A stretch of DNA of 64,000 bases from Methylosinus sp. C49 (GCF_009936375.1 NZ_AP022332.1:2636501-2700500), one strand, 5' to 3'; shown: positions 1-9,988, numbered from the stretch's first letter. Notes: generated from the letters alone by a model not told the origin. Made by a program: numbers and translations.

Positions 1-856
<856 letters not shown>

Positions 857-869
857 GCGTCTCTCTGGT

Positions 870-1214
870 TCAGCTCTTGGCGCCGAGAGACGCCACTTTG
901 ACGATCTCATAAACACCGAAATCGCGCTCGTTCCAATGCATGGTGAATCGCTCGCCGACCTTGATGACGACGCTGCGCAGATCGGTGCGCCACGCTTCCG
1001 CCGCGCCGATGCCGAAATCCAGAGCGCCGTCGCGACGCAGCACGAAAGGCCGGCATTTGCCGCCGGAAAGGTCGCAGGCGCCGAAAGTCTCCCAATGCGA
1101 GATCACGCGGCGGCTGTCGGCGTCTATGCGCAGATCGAGCGTCAGCGGACATTCGGTGCGATCGTCGCGCCAGAGCGCCAGCACGCGCACATCGAGAAAA
1201 GGCGGCTCGCTCAT
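870..1214 (-). CDS. small conserved protein between queA and tgt, function unknown
   Basis: This 114-residue protein begins [18 protein letters not shown]. Its ATG overlaps the queA stop as ATGA (1211-1214), so it is probably translationally coupled to queA, and its stop lies 13 bases before tgt. I do not recognise a named domain. It has no membrane segment or signal peptide; the composition is that of a small soluble beta-rich protein with several Trp residues and conserved-looking pieces such as [19 protein letters not shown] longer frame running to 1562 exists, but it would overlap queA by about 350 bases, so the short form is chosen. A role linked to queuosine formation is only suggested by position. 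Confidence 0.75.
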   Translation of the reverse strand: MSEPPFLDVRVLALWRDDRTECPLTLDLRIDADSRRVISHWETFGACDLSGGKCRPFVLRRDGALDFGIGAAEAWRTDLRSVVIKVGERFTMHWNERDFGVYEIVKVASLGAKS

Positions 1215-2263
1215 TTGCGCAGCAGCAGGCAAGCGTCGCCGTAGGAATAGAAGCGATAGCCGCGATCGATCGCATGGGCGTAGGCCGCGCGCATGCGCTC
1301 GAGCCCGGCGAAGGCGCAGACCAGCATGAAAAGCGTCGAGCGCGGCAGATGGAAGTTGGTGAGCAGCGCGTCGACGGCGCGGAAGCGATAGCCGGGCGTG
1401 ATGAAGATCGCGGTCTCGCTCGCAAATTCCGCGAGCGTTCCATCCTCGCGCGCCGCGCTCTCCAGCACGCGCAGCGCAGTGGTGCCCACAGCGATCACGC
1501 GCCCTCCCCGCGCGCGCGTCTCGTTCAGCGCCTGCGCCGTAGCGGCGTCGAGCGCGCCCCATTCGGAATGCATCTTATGCTCGGACGTGTCCTCGACCTT
1601 GACCGGAAGAAACGTCCCGGCGCCGACATGCAACGTCACGCGATGCAGCGAGACGCCTTTCTCCTGCAGCTCTTCGACGAGGCGCGGCGTGAAATGCAGC
1701 CCTGCCGTCGGCGCGGCGATGGCGCCGGCGTTGGCGGCGAACAGGGTTTGATAGTCGGTCTCGTCGCGCGCGTCGGCGGCGCGTTGGCCGGCGATATAGG
1801 GCGGCAGCGGCATGACGCCGGTGGCCTCCACGGCTTCGTCCAAGGCGACGCCCGCGCGCGAGAAGCCGAGCAATATCTCGCCATTCTCGCCCTTCTCGAG
1901 CGCTGTCGCCGCGAGCGCGCCATCCGCGCCGAAGCGCACGGTCTCGCCGAGAGCGAGCTTCTTCGCCGGCTTGACCAGCGCGCGCCAGCGATCGGCCGCG
2001 ACGCGTTCGATGAGCGTCGCCTCTATATGGGCGCGCGTTTCGCCGCGCGCGCGAAAGCCGGAGAGGCGCGCGTGAATGACGCGCGTGTCATTGACGACGA
2101 GCGCATCGCCGGGCGCGAGAAAATCGGTCAGATCGCGAATGGAGCGCTCGAGGAAGGCGCCGTCCGGCGGAACGACGAGTAGACGCGCGCTGTCGCGCGG
2201 CTCGGCGGGGCGCAGCGCGATCCTCTCTCGCGGAAGCTCGAAATCGAAGAGATCGACGCGCAT
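1211..2263 (-). CDS. queA: S-adenosylmethionine:tRNA ribosyltransferase-isomerase QueA
   Basis: The 350-residue product starts [30 protein letters not shown], the usual QueA N-terminus, and carries the family blocks [17 protein letters not shown], the segment around [16 protein letters not shown] and the C-terminal [14 protein letters not shown] with [13 protein letters not shown]. QueA transfers and isomerises the ribosyl group of SAM onto preQ1-modified tRNA to make epoxyqueuosine. Length is typical (about 340-360). It is followed with an ATGA overlap by a small unknown gene and then tgt. Upstream, a paired hairpin repeat separates it from the ppiB-type gene, so it may have its own promoter or depend on read-through. 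Confidence 0.96.
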   Translation of the reverse strand: MRVDLFDFELPRERIALRPAEPRDSARLLVVPPDGAFLERSIRDLTDFLAPGDALVVNDTRVIHARLSGFRARGETRAHIEATLIERVAADRWRALVKPAKKLALGETVRFGADGALAATALEKGENGEILLGFSRAGVALDEAVEATGVMPLPPYIAGQRAADARDETDYQTLFAANAGAIAAPTAGLHFTPRLVEELQEKGVSLHRVTLHVGAGTFLPVKVEDTSEHKMHSEWGALDAATAQALNETRARGGRVIAVGTTALRVLESAAREDGTLAEFASETAIFITPGYRFRAVDALLTNFHLPRSTLFMLVCAFAGLERMRAAYAHAIDRGYRFYSYGDACLLLRK

Positions 2264-2303
2264 GGGGAACTATAGACGGTTCGCAGAGTCATCGTGCGCG
2301 ACT

Positions 2304-2475
2304 CCTTCTCCCACTCGGCGGGAGAAGGTGGCCCCGCGATGCGGGGTCGGATGAGGGCCGACGCCCGCACGGCAATCCTTTGGCTCGCCGCGTATATGAA
2401 TGCGCGGAAGCGGAAGCGCCCTCATCCGACCCTCGCTCACGCGAGGACCACCTTCTCCCGCCGAGCGGGAGAAGG
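2304..2475. repeat. paired hairpin intergenic repeat, copy 1 (BIME/REP-like)
   Basis: Two inverted copies of one unit lie at 2304-2358 and 2418-2475. Each unit has a 9-bp hairpin (CCTTCTCCC / GGGAGAAGG), a TGG or similar linker, a second short hairpin whose stem varies (CCCCGC/GCGGGG in one, CCTCGC/GCGAGG in the other) and the tail GTCGGATGAGGGC. The varying second stem keeps its complementarity between copies, which suggests selection for RNA or DNA structure. About 60 bases of unrelated sequence separate the two units. The same family recurs near 12.3, 50.5 and 52.1 kb. Confidence 0.9.
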
Positions 2476-2491
2476 AATGCGCGAACCTTCG

Positions 2492-2950
2492 TCAGACCAG
2501 CGAGGCCTTGACGATCTTGTCCGGATCCTTGACCGGCTCGCCGCGCTTGATCTTGTCGACATTCTCCATGCCGGAGATCACCTGGCCCCACACCGTGTAT
2601 TTCTTGTCGAGGAAGCGGGCGTCGTCGAAGCAGATGAAGAATTGCGAATTGGCGGAATCGGGGTTCTGCGCGCGCGCCATCGAGCAGATGCCGCGCACAT
2701 GCGGCTCGGCGTTGAACTCCTGCTTCAGATCGGGGTATTTCGAGCCGCCCGTGCCGGTGCCGTGCGGACAGCCGGTCTGCGCCATGAATCCGTCGATGAC
2801 GCGATGGAACACGATCCCGTCATAGAAGCCTTCGGAGACGAGCTTCTTGATATGCGCCACATGATTGGGCGCGAGATCGGGGCGGAGCTTGATCAAAACG
2901 TCGCCCTGCGTCGTCTCGAGCTTCAGATTTTCGGCTTCGGACATGTCCAC
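2492..2950 (-). CDS. ppiB: cytoplasmic cyclophilin-type peptidyl-prolyl isomerase
   Basis: The 152-residue protein is a single cyclophilin domain. The motif FHRVIDGFMAQTGCPHGTG contains the catalytic Arg, and SMARAQNPDSANSQFFICF the substrate-binding Gln/Phe pair; YTVWGQVISGMENVDKI closes the domain. There is no signal peptide (MDMSEAENLKLETTQGDV), so it should act in the cytoplasm, accelerating cis-trans isomerisation of X-Pro bonds. It lies about 80 bases downstream of a second cyclophilin gene with an export signal; the two look like an old duplication in which one copy gained or lost export. Confidence 0.93.
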   Translation of the reverse strand: MDMSEAENLKLETTQGDVLIKLRPDLAPNHVAHIKKLVSEGFYDGIVFHRVIDGFMAQTGCPHGTGTGGSKYPDLKQEFNAEPHVRGICSMARAQNPDSANSQFFICFDDARFLDKKYTVWGQVISGMENVDKIKRGEPVKDPDKIVKASLV

Positions 2951-3027
2951 TCCTGTCGGTTCTACATTTCGCCCGGCGAAGCAATCCGAGGGCCGAAGCG
3001 CTCGGATCGCAACACGAAAAGGCGCGA

Positions 3028-3582
3028 TCAGCTATTGTCGCCGGCGAGGCGCAGCTTGATGATCTTGTCGGGGCTCGTCACCTTGCCATTGTCGGCCTTG
3101 TCGCCCTTCTTGATCTTGTCGACGACATCCATGCCGGAGACGACCTCGCCGATCACCGTATATTGCTCCTCGAGATAGCGCGCCGGCGCGAGGCAGATAA
3201 AGAATTGCGAATTGGCCGAGTCCGGGTTCTGGCTGCGCGCCATGCCCAGAGTGCCGCGCACGAATTTCTCCTTGGAGAATTCGGCCGGAATATTCGGCAG
3301 ATCGGACTTGCCCATGCCCGTGCCGGTCGGATCGCCAGTCTGCGCCATGAAGCCGTCGATGACGCGGTGGAACACGATTCCGTCGTAGAAATGGCGCTTG
3401 GCCAAGGTCTCGATCTGCGCTGCGTGCTTGGGCGCTATGTCAGCGCGCAGCTTGATGACGATGCGGCCGTCCTTGGTGTCGAGATAGAGCGTGTGCTCGG
3501 GCGCATCCTCGGCGCGGGCTGCGCTGGCGGAAGCGGCGGCGGCGAGAGCGGCGAGCGTGAAGCTGCGGCGATCGATAGGCAA
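3028..3582 (-). CDS. exported cyclophilin-type peptidyl-prolyl isomerase with Tat-like signal
   Basis: This 184-residue protein opens MPIDRRSFTLAALAAAASAS followed by AARAEDAPEH. The leader has the twin-arginine pattern DRRSFT, an Ala-rich hydrophobic core and an ARA cleavage site near residue 24, so export by the Tat system is likely; the tatABC genes are in this window. The mature part is a cyclophilin domain with FHRVIDGFMAQTGDPTGTG and GMARSQNPDSANSQFFICL. It probably works on folded or periplasmic clients. It is preceded by coaD (26-base gap) and followed by the cytoplasmic paralogue. Tat rather than Sec is inferred from the RRxF motif only. Confidence 0.92.
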   Translation of the reverse strand: MPIDRRSFTLAALAAAASASAARAEDAPEHTLYLDTKDGRIVIKLRADIAPKHAAQIETLAKRHFYDGIVFHRVIDGFMAQTGDPTGTGMGKSDLPNIPAEFSKEKFVRGTLGMARSQNPDSANSQFFICLAPARYLEEQYTVIGEVVSGMDVVDKIKKGDKADNGKVTSPDKIIKLRLAGDNS

Positions 3583-3608
3583 TCGAGCCTCCCTTTGCGT
3601 GTTTTCTG

Positions 3609-4109
3609 TCAGCGTCTGGAGAGCGCGCGGCGCAGAGCCTCTGCCGCCTCTGGCGGAACAAAGGCCGAGACATCGCCTCCGAGCGAGGCGATCTGCCGCA
3701 CGAGCGTCGCGGTGATGTGCCGGACCGCCGGAGACGAAGGGTGAAAAATGGTTCTGATCTCCGGCGCCATGGCGAGATTCATCCCCGCCATCTGCATTTC
3801 ATAGTCGAAATCGGAGCCATCGCGCAATCCGCGCAGGATCAGCCCGGCGCCATGCTCGCGCGCCGCCTCCACCGCTAGCCCGGCGAAGGAGACCACCTCG
3901 AAACGGCAGGACGCCGCCTCCGCGAGCCCGGCGCAGACCGTCTCGATGAGCGCGACGCGCTCATCGAGCGGGACCAGCGGCGTCTTGCCCGGATGCGCGC
4001 CTAGGGCGATGACGAGCCGATCGCAGAGGCTCGCCCCGGCGCGGATCACGTCCAAATGGCCGAGGGTCAGCGGATCGAAGGAGCCGGTGTAGAGGGCGGT
4101 GCGGGTCAT
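3609..4109 (-). CDS. coaD: phosphopantetheine adenylyltransferase CoaD
   Basis: The 166-residue protein starts [22 protein letters not shown], containing the nucleotidyltransferase TGSFDPxTxGH motif, and has [30 protein letters not shown] near the end, equivalent to the second ATP-binding block. The [13 protein letters not shown] segment is also typical of CoaD. It makes dephospho-CoA from 4'-phosphopantetheine and ATP, the penultimate step of coenzyme A synthesis. Length matches the family (about 160). It is the first gene of the minus-strand run leading through both cyclophilins to queA and tgt. Confidence 0.96.
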   Translation of the reverse strand: MTRTALYTGSFDPLTLGHLDVIRAGASLCDRLVIALGAHPGKTPLVPLDERVALIETVCAGLAEAASCRFEVVSFAGLAVEAAREHGAGLILRGLRDGSDFDYEMQMAGMNLAMAPEIRTIFHPSSPAVRHITATLVRQIASLGGDVSAFVPPEAAEALRRALSRR

Positions 4110-4220
4110 GGCGCGGATATAGGCGATTTTTGGCGGAGCGGCGAGGCCCGATCGCCGACTCCTCTGCCTGACGCAATCGCGTCGCGAGGGAGATAACCCT
4201 TCGAAGCGGCGGACTAATGA

Positions 4221-4394
4221 TCACATGGTGATGTAATCTTCCACTCTGCACCAGCCTGTGTAATCACAGCCGAGCGCGAGCGCGTAGAAACCCCAAAATA
4301 AGATCACCAAGAACATCGAGAAAGCGAGACCTACCGCTCCGATAGAGCCGACGCCTATTCGGACAATCGTGGTCGCAACTCGCGGAATCGACAT
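4221..4394 (-). CDS. putative 57-residue single-span membrane protein after cckA
   Basis: On the minus strand an ATG at 4394, four bases past the cckA stop, opens a 57-codon frame ending TGA at 4221. It reads MSIPRVATTIVRIGVGSIGA, then a strongly hydrophobic stretch with VGLAFSMFLVILFWGFYAL, and a short tail with two Cys residues (LGCDYTGWCRVEDYITM). One transmembrane helix is obvious. A purine-rich GGGGTGAG lies about eight bases upstream, inside the end of cckA, and could be its ribosome-binding site. I know no family for it. Tight coupling to cckA suggests co-expression. It could be chance, but the spacing, hydrophobicity and RBS favour a real gene. Confidence 0.5.
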   Translation of the reverse strand: MSIPRVATTIVRIGVGSIGAVGLAFSMFLVILFWGFYALALGCDYTGWCRVEDYITM

Positions 4395-4398
4395 AGAC

Positions 4399-7032
4399 TC
4401 ACCCCAGGCTCGCCTTCACTGTCTCGATCAGCTGCTTCAGGCTGAAAGGCTTGGGCAAGAAGCCGAAATCGCCTTCCGGCAGATTTTTGGCGAACGCCTC
4501 CTCGGCGTAGCCCGAGACGAACACCACCTTCGCCGTCACGCCGCGCTTGCGCAATTCCGCGAACATGGCCGGGCCGTCCATCTCCGGCATCACCACATCG
4601 GAAACGATGAGGTCGATGCGCTGGCCCTCGCGCTCCACCACTTCCAGCGCCTCGAGGCCGGAGGCGGCCTCCATCACATTATAGCCGCGCGAGCCCAGCG
4701 CTCGCGCCGCGAAGGCGCGAACGGCGTCCTCGTCCTCGACCAGCAATATGGTCCCCTGCCCGGTGTAATCGGCTGCGGGCTTGGCGGCCTCGGGCTTGGC
4801 GGCGATCTCGCCGACCTCCGGCACATGGCGCGGCAGGAAGATGCGGAACACGGTTCCGCGCCCGATCTCGCTCGCCGGGAAAACGAAGCCGCCCGACTGC
4901 TTGACGATGCCGAACACCATGGAGAGGCCGAGGCCTGTGCCTTTGCCGACCTCTTTTGTGGTGAAGAAGGGCTCGAAAATCTTGGCCATCACATCCGGCG
5001 CTATGCCGGAGCCATTGTCCTCGACCTCGATCAGCACATATTCGGCCGGCGTGAGCGAGGCTTCGCCGAAGGCGGCGCATTCGCCCGAAGCGACATTGCG
5101 CGTGCGCAGCTGGATGCGCCCGCCCGACTCCGGCATGGCGTCGCGCGCGTTCACCACGAGATTGATGATGACCTGCTCGAATTGATTGATGTCCGCCTTC
5201 ACGAACCACAAATCACGGCCGTGCTTGAGATCGACCTCGACCTTCTCGCCGACGAGACGGCGCAGCAGCAATTGAAGCTCCGACAGCACGTCGCCGAGCT
5301 GCAGCACTTGCGGGCGAAGCGTCTGCCGGCGCGAGAAGGCGAGCAGCTGGCGCGTGAGTCCGGCGGCGCGATTGGCGGTCTGCTTGATCTGGATGATGTC
5401 CTGGAAGGACGGATCGGTCGGCCGGTGATTGGCGAGCAGAAGGTCCGAATAGCCGATGATGGCGGTCAGCATATTGTTGAAATCATGCGCCACGCCGCCG
5501 GCGAGCTGGCCGACCGCCTGCATTTTCTGCGATTGGGCGAAGCCTTCCTGCAGCTTGCGATGCTCGGTGGTGTCGAGCGCGTAAATGGTCGCGCCCTTCT
5601 TGCCGGCGTCCTCCGAGGGGGCGACGAAGAAACGGGCCGAGCGCGTCGGCAGCCCGTCCTCCTCCTGCAGCGTGGCGTCGATTGGCGGCACGTCGCCGCG
5701 ATTGTCCAGAGCCGCGGCAATGGCCTCCTTCAGCGCGACGCGGTCGCGCTCGACGACGCTGGCCAGCACCGGCCAGGCGGTGGCGCCCTTCAGCGCCTGC
5801 GGCAGCAGCTTGGCGAAGGCGGCGTTGGAGCGCGTGACCTTGCCGTCAGGATCGATGGCGGCGATGGCCATGGGCGTCGAATTGAAGAAGCGCGCGAAAC
5901 GCACCTCGGCGGCGCGCAAATCCTCCTCCGGCTCCTCGCCGGCGGTGCGGTTGAGCACCAAGGTCCGCGAGGCGCCCGGCGCGCCGTCCTGGCCGAAGGC
6001 GACGCGATGCAGCAGCCGCACCGGCAGCGAGCGGCCGTTGCGGCGCTTCAGATCGAGATCGATCTGCGCGGTGCGGACCTCGCCCGAGCCGCCATTGATG
6101 GCGGTGAGCAGAGTCGAGCCATTATTGGCGACGATATCCGCGAGCGAGACGCCGCCCGAGCCGACCTGGGTGAGGTCATAGCCGAGCCAGCCGGCCAGCG
6201 TCTTGTTCATATAGGAGATGGCCCCGTCCGGGCCGGCCGAGAAAAACCCCGCCGGCGCGTGGTCGAGGAAGTCGATCGCGTGCTGCAGCTCCTGGAAGAC
6301 ATTCTCCTGGCGCTGGCGATCGGCGGTGGCGTCGACGACTGTCCACAGATTCGTGTGGCGCGCGCCATCGCGCTCGAGCGGACGCACGCGGATGCGGTAC
6401 CAGCCGACCTCGGCGTCCCCGGTCAGCGGCGGAACGAGGCGCACGTCCTCGACATGGGCGCGCCGGGCGCGGGCCGCCTGGGCCAGCCGATAGATCGCCT
6501 CCGACACTTCCGCCGGCCCCGAGAACAGACGCTCGACCGTCAGAAGCCCGGCCGGATCGCGCGAGCCGCAGAGCTCCAGATAGGCGTCATTGGCGTAGAC
6601 GATCTGCGTGTCGCCCTCGGTGACGAGCAGCCCCTCGGAGAAGGAATCGGCGATCTGGCGGGCGATGTCGAGCCGCGCGGAACGGCCCGGAAAGCGTAAA
6701 AATCCAACAGCATAGGCGAAGGCGCAGAAAACGCCGGCGACCGCGAGCAGCGCCAGCAGGCCGACGGCGAATTTGGGCGCGACCGGCGCCGGCAGCAGCG
6801 AGGCCACGACGATCGAGCCCACGAGGGCGATGGCGAGCGCGAGGACCAGGCCGACGTTGCCGGGGCGTTCGGTGCGGTCATAGGCGGGCGGCGCCGTCCT
6901 GTCGGTCACGGGAAGGGTCTCGTGAATCGTTGCATGGGCCGCCTCATTGGCCGTATCTCGGGCCGTATCTCGCCGTCGGATGGGCTCCTGCGCCCACAAA
7001 CGCTGCGGCGCAGGCAGAATCAGGCGGAACAA
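4399..7032 (-). CDS. cckA: cell-cycle hybrid histidine kinase CckA
   Basis: An 877-residue hybrid kinase. Two membrane helices lie around residues 60-115 ([20 protein letters not shown] and the [21 protein letters not shown] region). PAS domains follow (about 130-480), then the dimerisation helix [20 protein letters not shown] with the phosphorylated His at about 516, an HATPase domain ([29 protein letters not shown]) and a C-terminal receiver with [13 protein letters not shown], Asp about 812. CckA feeds phosphate through ChpT to CtrA and CpdR in alphaproteobacterial cell-cycle control. The start at 7032 is upstream of the helices; a later Met is possible. The promoter region shared with the FliO-like gene contains a CtrA-type site. 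Confidence 0.93.
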   Translation of the reverse strand: MFRLILPAPQRLWAQEPIRRRDTARDTANEAAHATIHETLPVTDRTAPPAYDRTERPGNVGLVLALAIALVGSIVVASLLPAPVAPKFAVGLLALLAVAGVFCAFAYAVGFLRFPGRSARLDIARQIADSFSEGLLVTEGDTQIVYANDAYLELCGSRDPAGLLTVERLFSGPAEVSEAIYRLAQAARARRAHVEDVRLVPPLTGDAEVGWYRIRVRPLERDGARHTNLWTVVDATADRQRQENVFQELQHAIDFLDHAPAGFFSAGPDGAISYMNKTLAGWLGYDLTQVGSGGVSLADIVANNGSTLLTAINGGSGEVRTAQIDLDLKRRNGRSLPVRLLHRVAFGQDGAPGASRTLVLNRTAGEEPEEDLRAAEVRFARFFNSTPMAIAAIDPDGKVTRSNAAFAKLLPQALKGATAWPVLASVVERDRVALKEAIAAALDNRGDVPPIDATLQEEDGLPTRSARFFVAPSEDAGKKGATIYALDTTEHRKLQEGFAQSQKMQAVGQLAGGVAHDFNNMLTAIIGYSDLLLANHRPTDPSFQDIIQIKQTANRAAGLTRQLLAFSRRQTLRPQVLQLGDVLSELQLLLRRLVGEKVEVDLKHGRDLWFVKADINQFEQVIINLVVNARDAMPESGGRIQLRTRNVASGECAAFGEASLTPAEYVLIEVEDNGSGIAPDVMAKIFEPFFTTKEVGKGTGLGLSMVFGIVKQSGGFVFPASEIGRGTVFRIFLPRHVPEVGEIAAKPEAAKPAADYTGQGTILLVEDEDAVRAFAARALGSRGYNVMEAASGLEALEVVEREGQRIDLIVSDVVMPEMDGPAMFAELRKRGVTAKVVFVSGYAEEAFAKNLPEGDFGFLPKPFSLKQLIETVKASLG

Positions 7033-7103
7033 TGGCCCCGGCCGGGGCGCATGGCAATGTCCTTGCGCATTTTCCGCAAGCGCGAATCACGAAGAATGCA
7101 CTA

Positions 7104-7119
7104 TTAACCATTGCTTAAC
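7104..7119. promoter_or_regulatory. CtrA-type binding site between cckA and the FliO-like gene
   Basis: The sequence TTAACCATTGCTTAAC is an exact match to the alphaproteobacterial CtrA recognition pattern TTAA-N7-TTAAC. It lies 72 bases upstream of the cckA start and 75 bases upstream of the start of the FliO-like gene, in the only non-coding gap between the two divergent genes. CtrA phosphorylation depends on CckA, so binding here could form a feedback loop, and control of flagellar genes by CtrA is well established in the class. The match is seen; binding is inferred. Confidence 0.7.
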
Positions 7120-7194
7120 CTTTGAGGCGCGCTTGCGTCCAACGCTGATAGACTGCATTCTCGCGCCGCGTCACGACGAAAGAAAAATCGATTC

Positions 7195-8100
7195 ATGCCG
7201 TCCAGCATCACACAGTCGCAGCTCCTGCCGATACTCGCCGCAATTGTCGCGTTCCTGTTCGCGGCGCTGCTGCTCGTCTATATCTACCGACTCTTGTTCG
7301 GACGACGCATCAAGGCTCCAGGGCCGCGCAACCGGCCGCGCCGGCTCGACATCGTCGATACTTTCGATGTCGACGGCGATCGGCAGCTGGTCATCGTGCG
7401 CCGCGACAATGTCGAGCATCTTCTGCTCATCGGCGGACCGAATGATCTGCTGGTCGAAGCGTCGATCAGCCGCGTCGAGGCTCGCGAGCAGCGCCCCCGC
7501 GACAAGGAGACGCCCTCCGCCGGCCCCGGCTGGCCGCTCGGCCCTTCCGCCGCGCCGCAGGTGCCGGCTCCCGCCCCTGCGCCGGCCCCTTCTTTTCCGC
7601 CGTCGCTCGGCCCGGCCTCTTCGCCCGTGGAGAGCGAGGCTCCCAAGCCGCTGGTCGAGCCTGCGCCGCCGCCGTCGGCCGGTCTCGCCCCGCTGCCGCC
7701 GGATCTGTTCGGCCCTCCGCCTTCCAAGCCCGTTCCGCCGCCTGCGCCCGAGGCGCCCGCCCGCGCCGGAACGCCGCGCTTCACGCCGCAGCGCCCGCCC
7801 TTCACCCCGACGCCGCGTCCGCCACGGCCCGCACCGCCGCCCTTCTTGGCGCGCACGGCCAAGCCGCCGGTCCCGCCGCCGGCCGCCGAGGTCCCCCCTC
7901 CGCCGCCGCCCGCTCCCGAGGAGCCGCCGCATCTGCTCGCTCCCGAGCCGACGCCGCCGGAGCCCGTGGCTGTCGAGCCGCCGCCCCCGCCGCCCGCTCC
8001 AGAGGAGCCCGCGCCACCGCCCGCCGAGCATGTCGATCCGCTCGACTCGCTGGAGGCCGAAATGGCCCGCTTGCTGGGCCGGCCGGAATCCAAGCCCTGA
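7195..8100 (+). CDS. fliO: FliO-like membrane protein with long proline-rich tail
   Basis: A 301-residue protein. Residues 1-35 contain one membrane helix (LLPILAAIVAFLFAALLLVY). Residues 45-95 match the FliO pattern: RLDIVDTFDVDGDRQLVIV, then RRDNVEHLLLIGGPNDLLVE. The remaining 200 residues are low-complexity Pro/Ala/Glu, with runs such as PPPPPAPEEP. FliO is the small assembly factor of the flagellar type III export gate (with FliP, FliQ, FliR). Here no flagellar gene is adjacent; it is divergent from cckA and shares the CtrA-type site. The FliO call rests on the short central domain, and a non-flagellar paralogue is possible. A strong terminator follows. Confidence 0.65.
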   Translation: MPSSITQSQLLPILAAIVAFLFAALLLVYIYRLLFGRRIKAPGPRNRPRRLDIVDTFDVDGDRQLVIVRRDNVEHLLLIGGPNDLLVEASISRVEAREQRPRDKETPSAGPGWPLGPSAAPQVPAPAPAPAPSFPPSLGPASSPVESEAPKPLVEPAPPPSAGLAPLPPDLFGPPPSKPVPPPAPEAPARAGTPRFTPQRPPFTPTPRPPRPAPPPFLARTAKPPVPPPAAEVPPPPPPAPEEPPHLLAPEPTPPEPVAVEPPPPPPAPEEPAPPPAEHVDPLDSLEAEMARLLGRPESKP

Positions 8101-8110
8101 AAATAAAACA

Positions 8111-8146
8111 GCGCCCGCGGAGATTTTCCGCGGGCGCTTTGTTTTG
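8111..8146. terminator. bidirectional intrinsic terminator between fliO-like gene and dksA
   Basis: A perfect 12-bp stem (8111-8122 with 8128-8139, AGCGCCCGCGGA) with a five-base loop is followed by TTTGTTTTG on plus. An A-rich stretch AAAATAAAAC on the left gives a U-tract on minus. It sits 11 bases after the stop of the plus-strand gene and 30 bases past the dksA stop, so it can serve both converging genes. Confidence 0.9.
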
Positions 8147-8175
8147 CTGCTGACCGAAAAAGAAGAGAAAGGCCG

Positions 8176-8592
8176 TCAATCGTCCCGATAGACGCGCTCG
8201 CGGCGCTCGTGCCGCTCCTGCGCCTCGATCGACAGAGTGGCGATCGGCCTAGCGTCGAGACGCTTCAGCGAGATCGGCTCGCCCGTCTCCTCGCAATAGC
8301 CATAGGTGCCGTCCTCGAGCCGCGCCAGAGCGGCGTCGATTTTGGAGATCAGCTTCCTCTGCCGGTCGCGAGCGCGCAGCTCTATCGCGCGATCGGTCTC
8401 CGAGGAGGCGCGATCGGCGAGGTCGGGGTGGTTCTCGTTCTCGCTCTGCAGAGTGGCGAGCGTGTCGCGGCTCTCCTGCAGTATCTCGTCCTTCCACGCG
8501 AGCAGCTTGCGCCGAAAATACTCGCGCTGCCGATCGTTCATGAAATCTTCTTGCTCGGACGGTCTGTAGCTCGCGTCTAGATCCACCGCCAT
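8176..8592 (-). CDS. dksA: DksA-type RNA polymerase-binding regulator, zinc ligands mostly lost
   Basis: A 138-residue DksA: coiled-coil part with NDRQREYFRRKLLAWKDEIL and RARDRQRKLISKIDAALARL, then the globular part GTYGYCEETGEPISLKRLDA and RPIATLSIEAQE. DksA binds the RNA polymerase secondary channel and works with (p)ppGpp at stringent promoters. Of the four zinc-binding Cys of the enterobacterial protein only one remains (C100); the others read T103, S121 and A124. This form is, to my knowledge, common in alphaproteobacteria and should fold without zinc. It is convergent with the FliO-like gene and lies downstream of icd. Confidence 0.93.
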   Translation of the reverse strand: MAVDLDASYRPSEQEDFMNDRQREYFRRKLLAWKDEILQESRDTLATLQSENENHPDLADRASSETDRAIELRARDRQRKLISKIDAALARLEDGTYGYCEETGEPISLKRLDARPIATLSIEAQERHERRERVYRDD

Positions 8593-8672
8593 TGCCGCGA
8601 ATCCTCCCTAAGCCTGAACGCGGCGTCTATATAGCCGCGCCGCTCGGGTAGCACAATCACTTCGTCCGCGCC

Positions 8673-9893
8673 TCATTTGCCTGCCTGGAGCGCGGCCGCG
8701 AGGTTGGAATCGATCTTGTCGAGGAAGCCGGTGGTCGACAGCCATTTCTGATTATGGCCGACGAGCAGCGCCAGATCCTTGGTCATGAAGCCCTGCTCCA
8801 CTGTGGAGACGCAGACCTGCTCCAGCGTCAGCGCGAAGCGCGCCAGCGCCTCATTGCCGTCGAGCTTGGCGCGATGCGCGAGCGCGCGCGTCCAGGCGAA
8901 GATGGAGGCGATGGAATTGGTCGAGGTCGCATGGCCCTTCTGATGCTCGCGATAATGGCGCGTCACCGTGCCATGCGCGGCCTCCGCCTCGACGGTCTTG
9001 CCGTCCGGCGTCATCAGCACGCTGGTCATCAGGCCGAGCGAGCCGAAGCCCTGCGCCACCGTGTCCGACTGCACGTCGCCGTCGTAATTCTTGCAGGCCC
9101 ACACATAGCCGCCGGACCATTTGAGCGCCGAGGCGACCATATCGTCGATGAGGCGATGCTCATAGGTGAGGCCCTGCGCCTGGAATTGCGCTTTGAACTC
9201 GGCGTCGAACACTTCCTGGAACAGATCCTTGAAGCGCCCGTCATAGGCTTTCAAAATCGTGTTCTTGGTCGAGAGATAGAGCGGGAATTTGCGGTTCAGC
9301 GCGTAATTCATCGAGGCGCGCGCGAACTCGCGGATCGACTCGTCGAGATTGTACATCGCCATTGCGACGCCGGCGCCGGGGAAGCGGAACACTTCCTTCT
9401 CGATCACCGTCCCATCGTCGCCTTCGAATTTCATCGTCAGCCGGCCCTTGCCGGGCGTGCGGAAATCGACGGCGCGATATTGATCGCCGAAGGCGTGGCG
9501 GCCGATGACGATCGGCTGCGTCCAGCCGGGCACGAGGCGCGGAACATTTTTGGCGATGATCGGCTCGCGGAAGATGACGCCGCCCAGAATATTGCGGATC
9601 GTGCCATTGGGCGACTTCCACATTTCCTTGAGGCCGAACTCCTGCACGCGGGCTTCATCCGGCGTGATGGTGGCGCATTTGACGCCGACGCCATGAGTCT
9701 TGATCGCCTCGGCCGCGTCGATCGTCACTTGGTCGTTGGTGGCGTCGCGGTTCTGGATGGAGAGATCGTAATAGAGCAGCTCGAGATCGAGATAGGGATG
9801 GATGAGCTTGTCCTTGATATAGGCCCAGATGATCCGGGTCATCTCGTCGCCGTCGAGCTCGACGACCGGATTCTCGACCTTGATCTTGCTCAT
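8673..9893 (-). CDS. icd: NADP-dependent isocitrate dehydrogenase
   Basis: The 406-residue protein has the eukaryotic/alphaproteobacterial dimeric IDH pattern: start [20 protein letters not shown], the segment [20 protein letters not shown] that binds isocitrate, [20 protein letters not shown], and [20 protein letters not shown] with the NADP-binding His/Arg region. It oxidises isocitrate to 2-oxoglutarate with NADP in the citric acid cycle. Length equals that of the family (about 404). It stands alone as a transcription unit on minus, with about 95 bases to the divergent restriction-modification gene. Confidence 0.97.
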   Translation of the reverse strand: MSKIKVENPVVELDGDEMTRIIWAYIKDKLIHPYLDLELLYYDLSIQNRDATNDQVTIDAAEAIKTHGVGVKCATITPDEARVQEFGLKEMWKSPNGTIRNILGGVIFREPIIAKNVPRLVPGWTQPIVIGRHAFGDQYRAVDFRTPGKGRLTMKFEGDDGTVIEKEVFRFPGAGVAMAMYNLDESIREFARASMNYALNRKFPLYLSTKNTILKAYDGRFKDLFQEVFDAEFKAQFQAQGLTYEHRLIDDMVASALKWSGGYVWACKNYDGDVQSDTVAQGFGSLGLMTSVLMTPDGKTVEAEAAHGTVTRHYREHQKGHATSTNSIASIFAWTRALAHRAKLDGNEALARFALTLEQVCVSTVEQGFMTKDLALLVGHNQKWLSTTGFLDKIDSNLAAALQAGK

Positions 9894-9988
9894 GAAATGC
9901 CTCTCCCCGCGTGAGCCGCCGGCCTTATAGCGCGCGGAGCCCGCGAGGCAAAGCAGGCGCCAGCGGAGAATCGTGCTAACGGAAGCGT

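Noticed and set aside
2304-2475. CRISPR array
   Set aside because: Only two inverted units, no direct repeats of constant length with unique spacers, and no cas genes in the window.
4369-6699. 776-codon open frame on plus opposite cckA
   Set aside because: Low-information composition; the minus strand encodes a complete CckA with all motifs.
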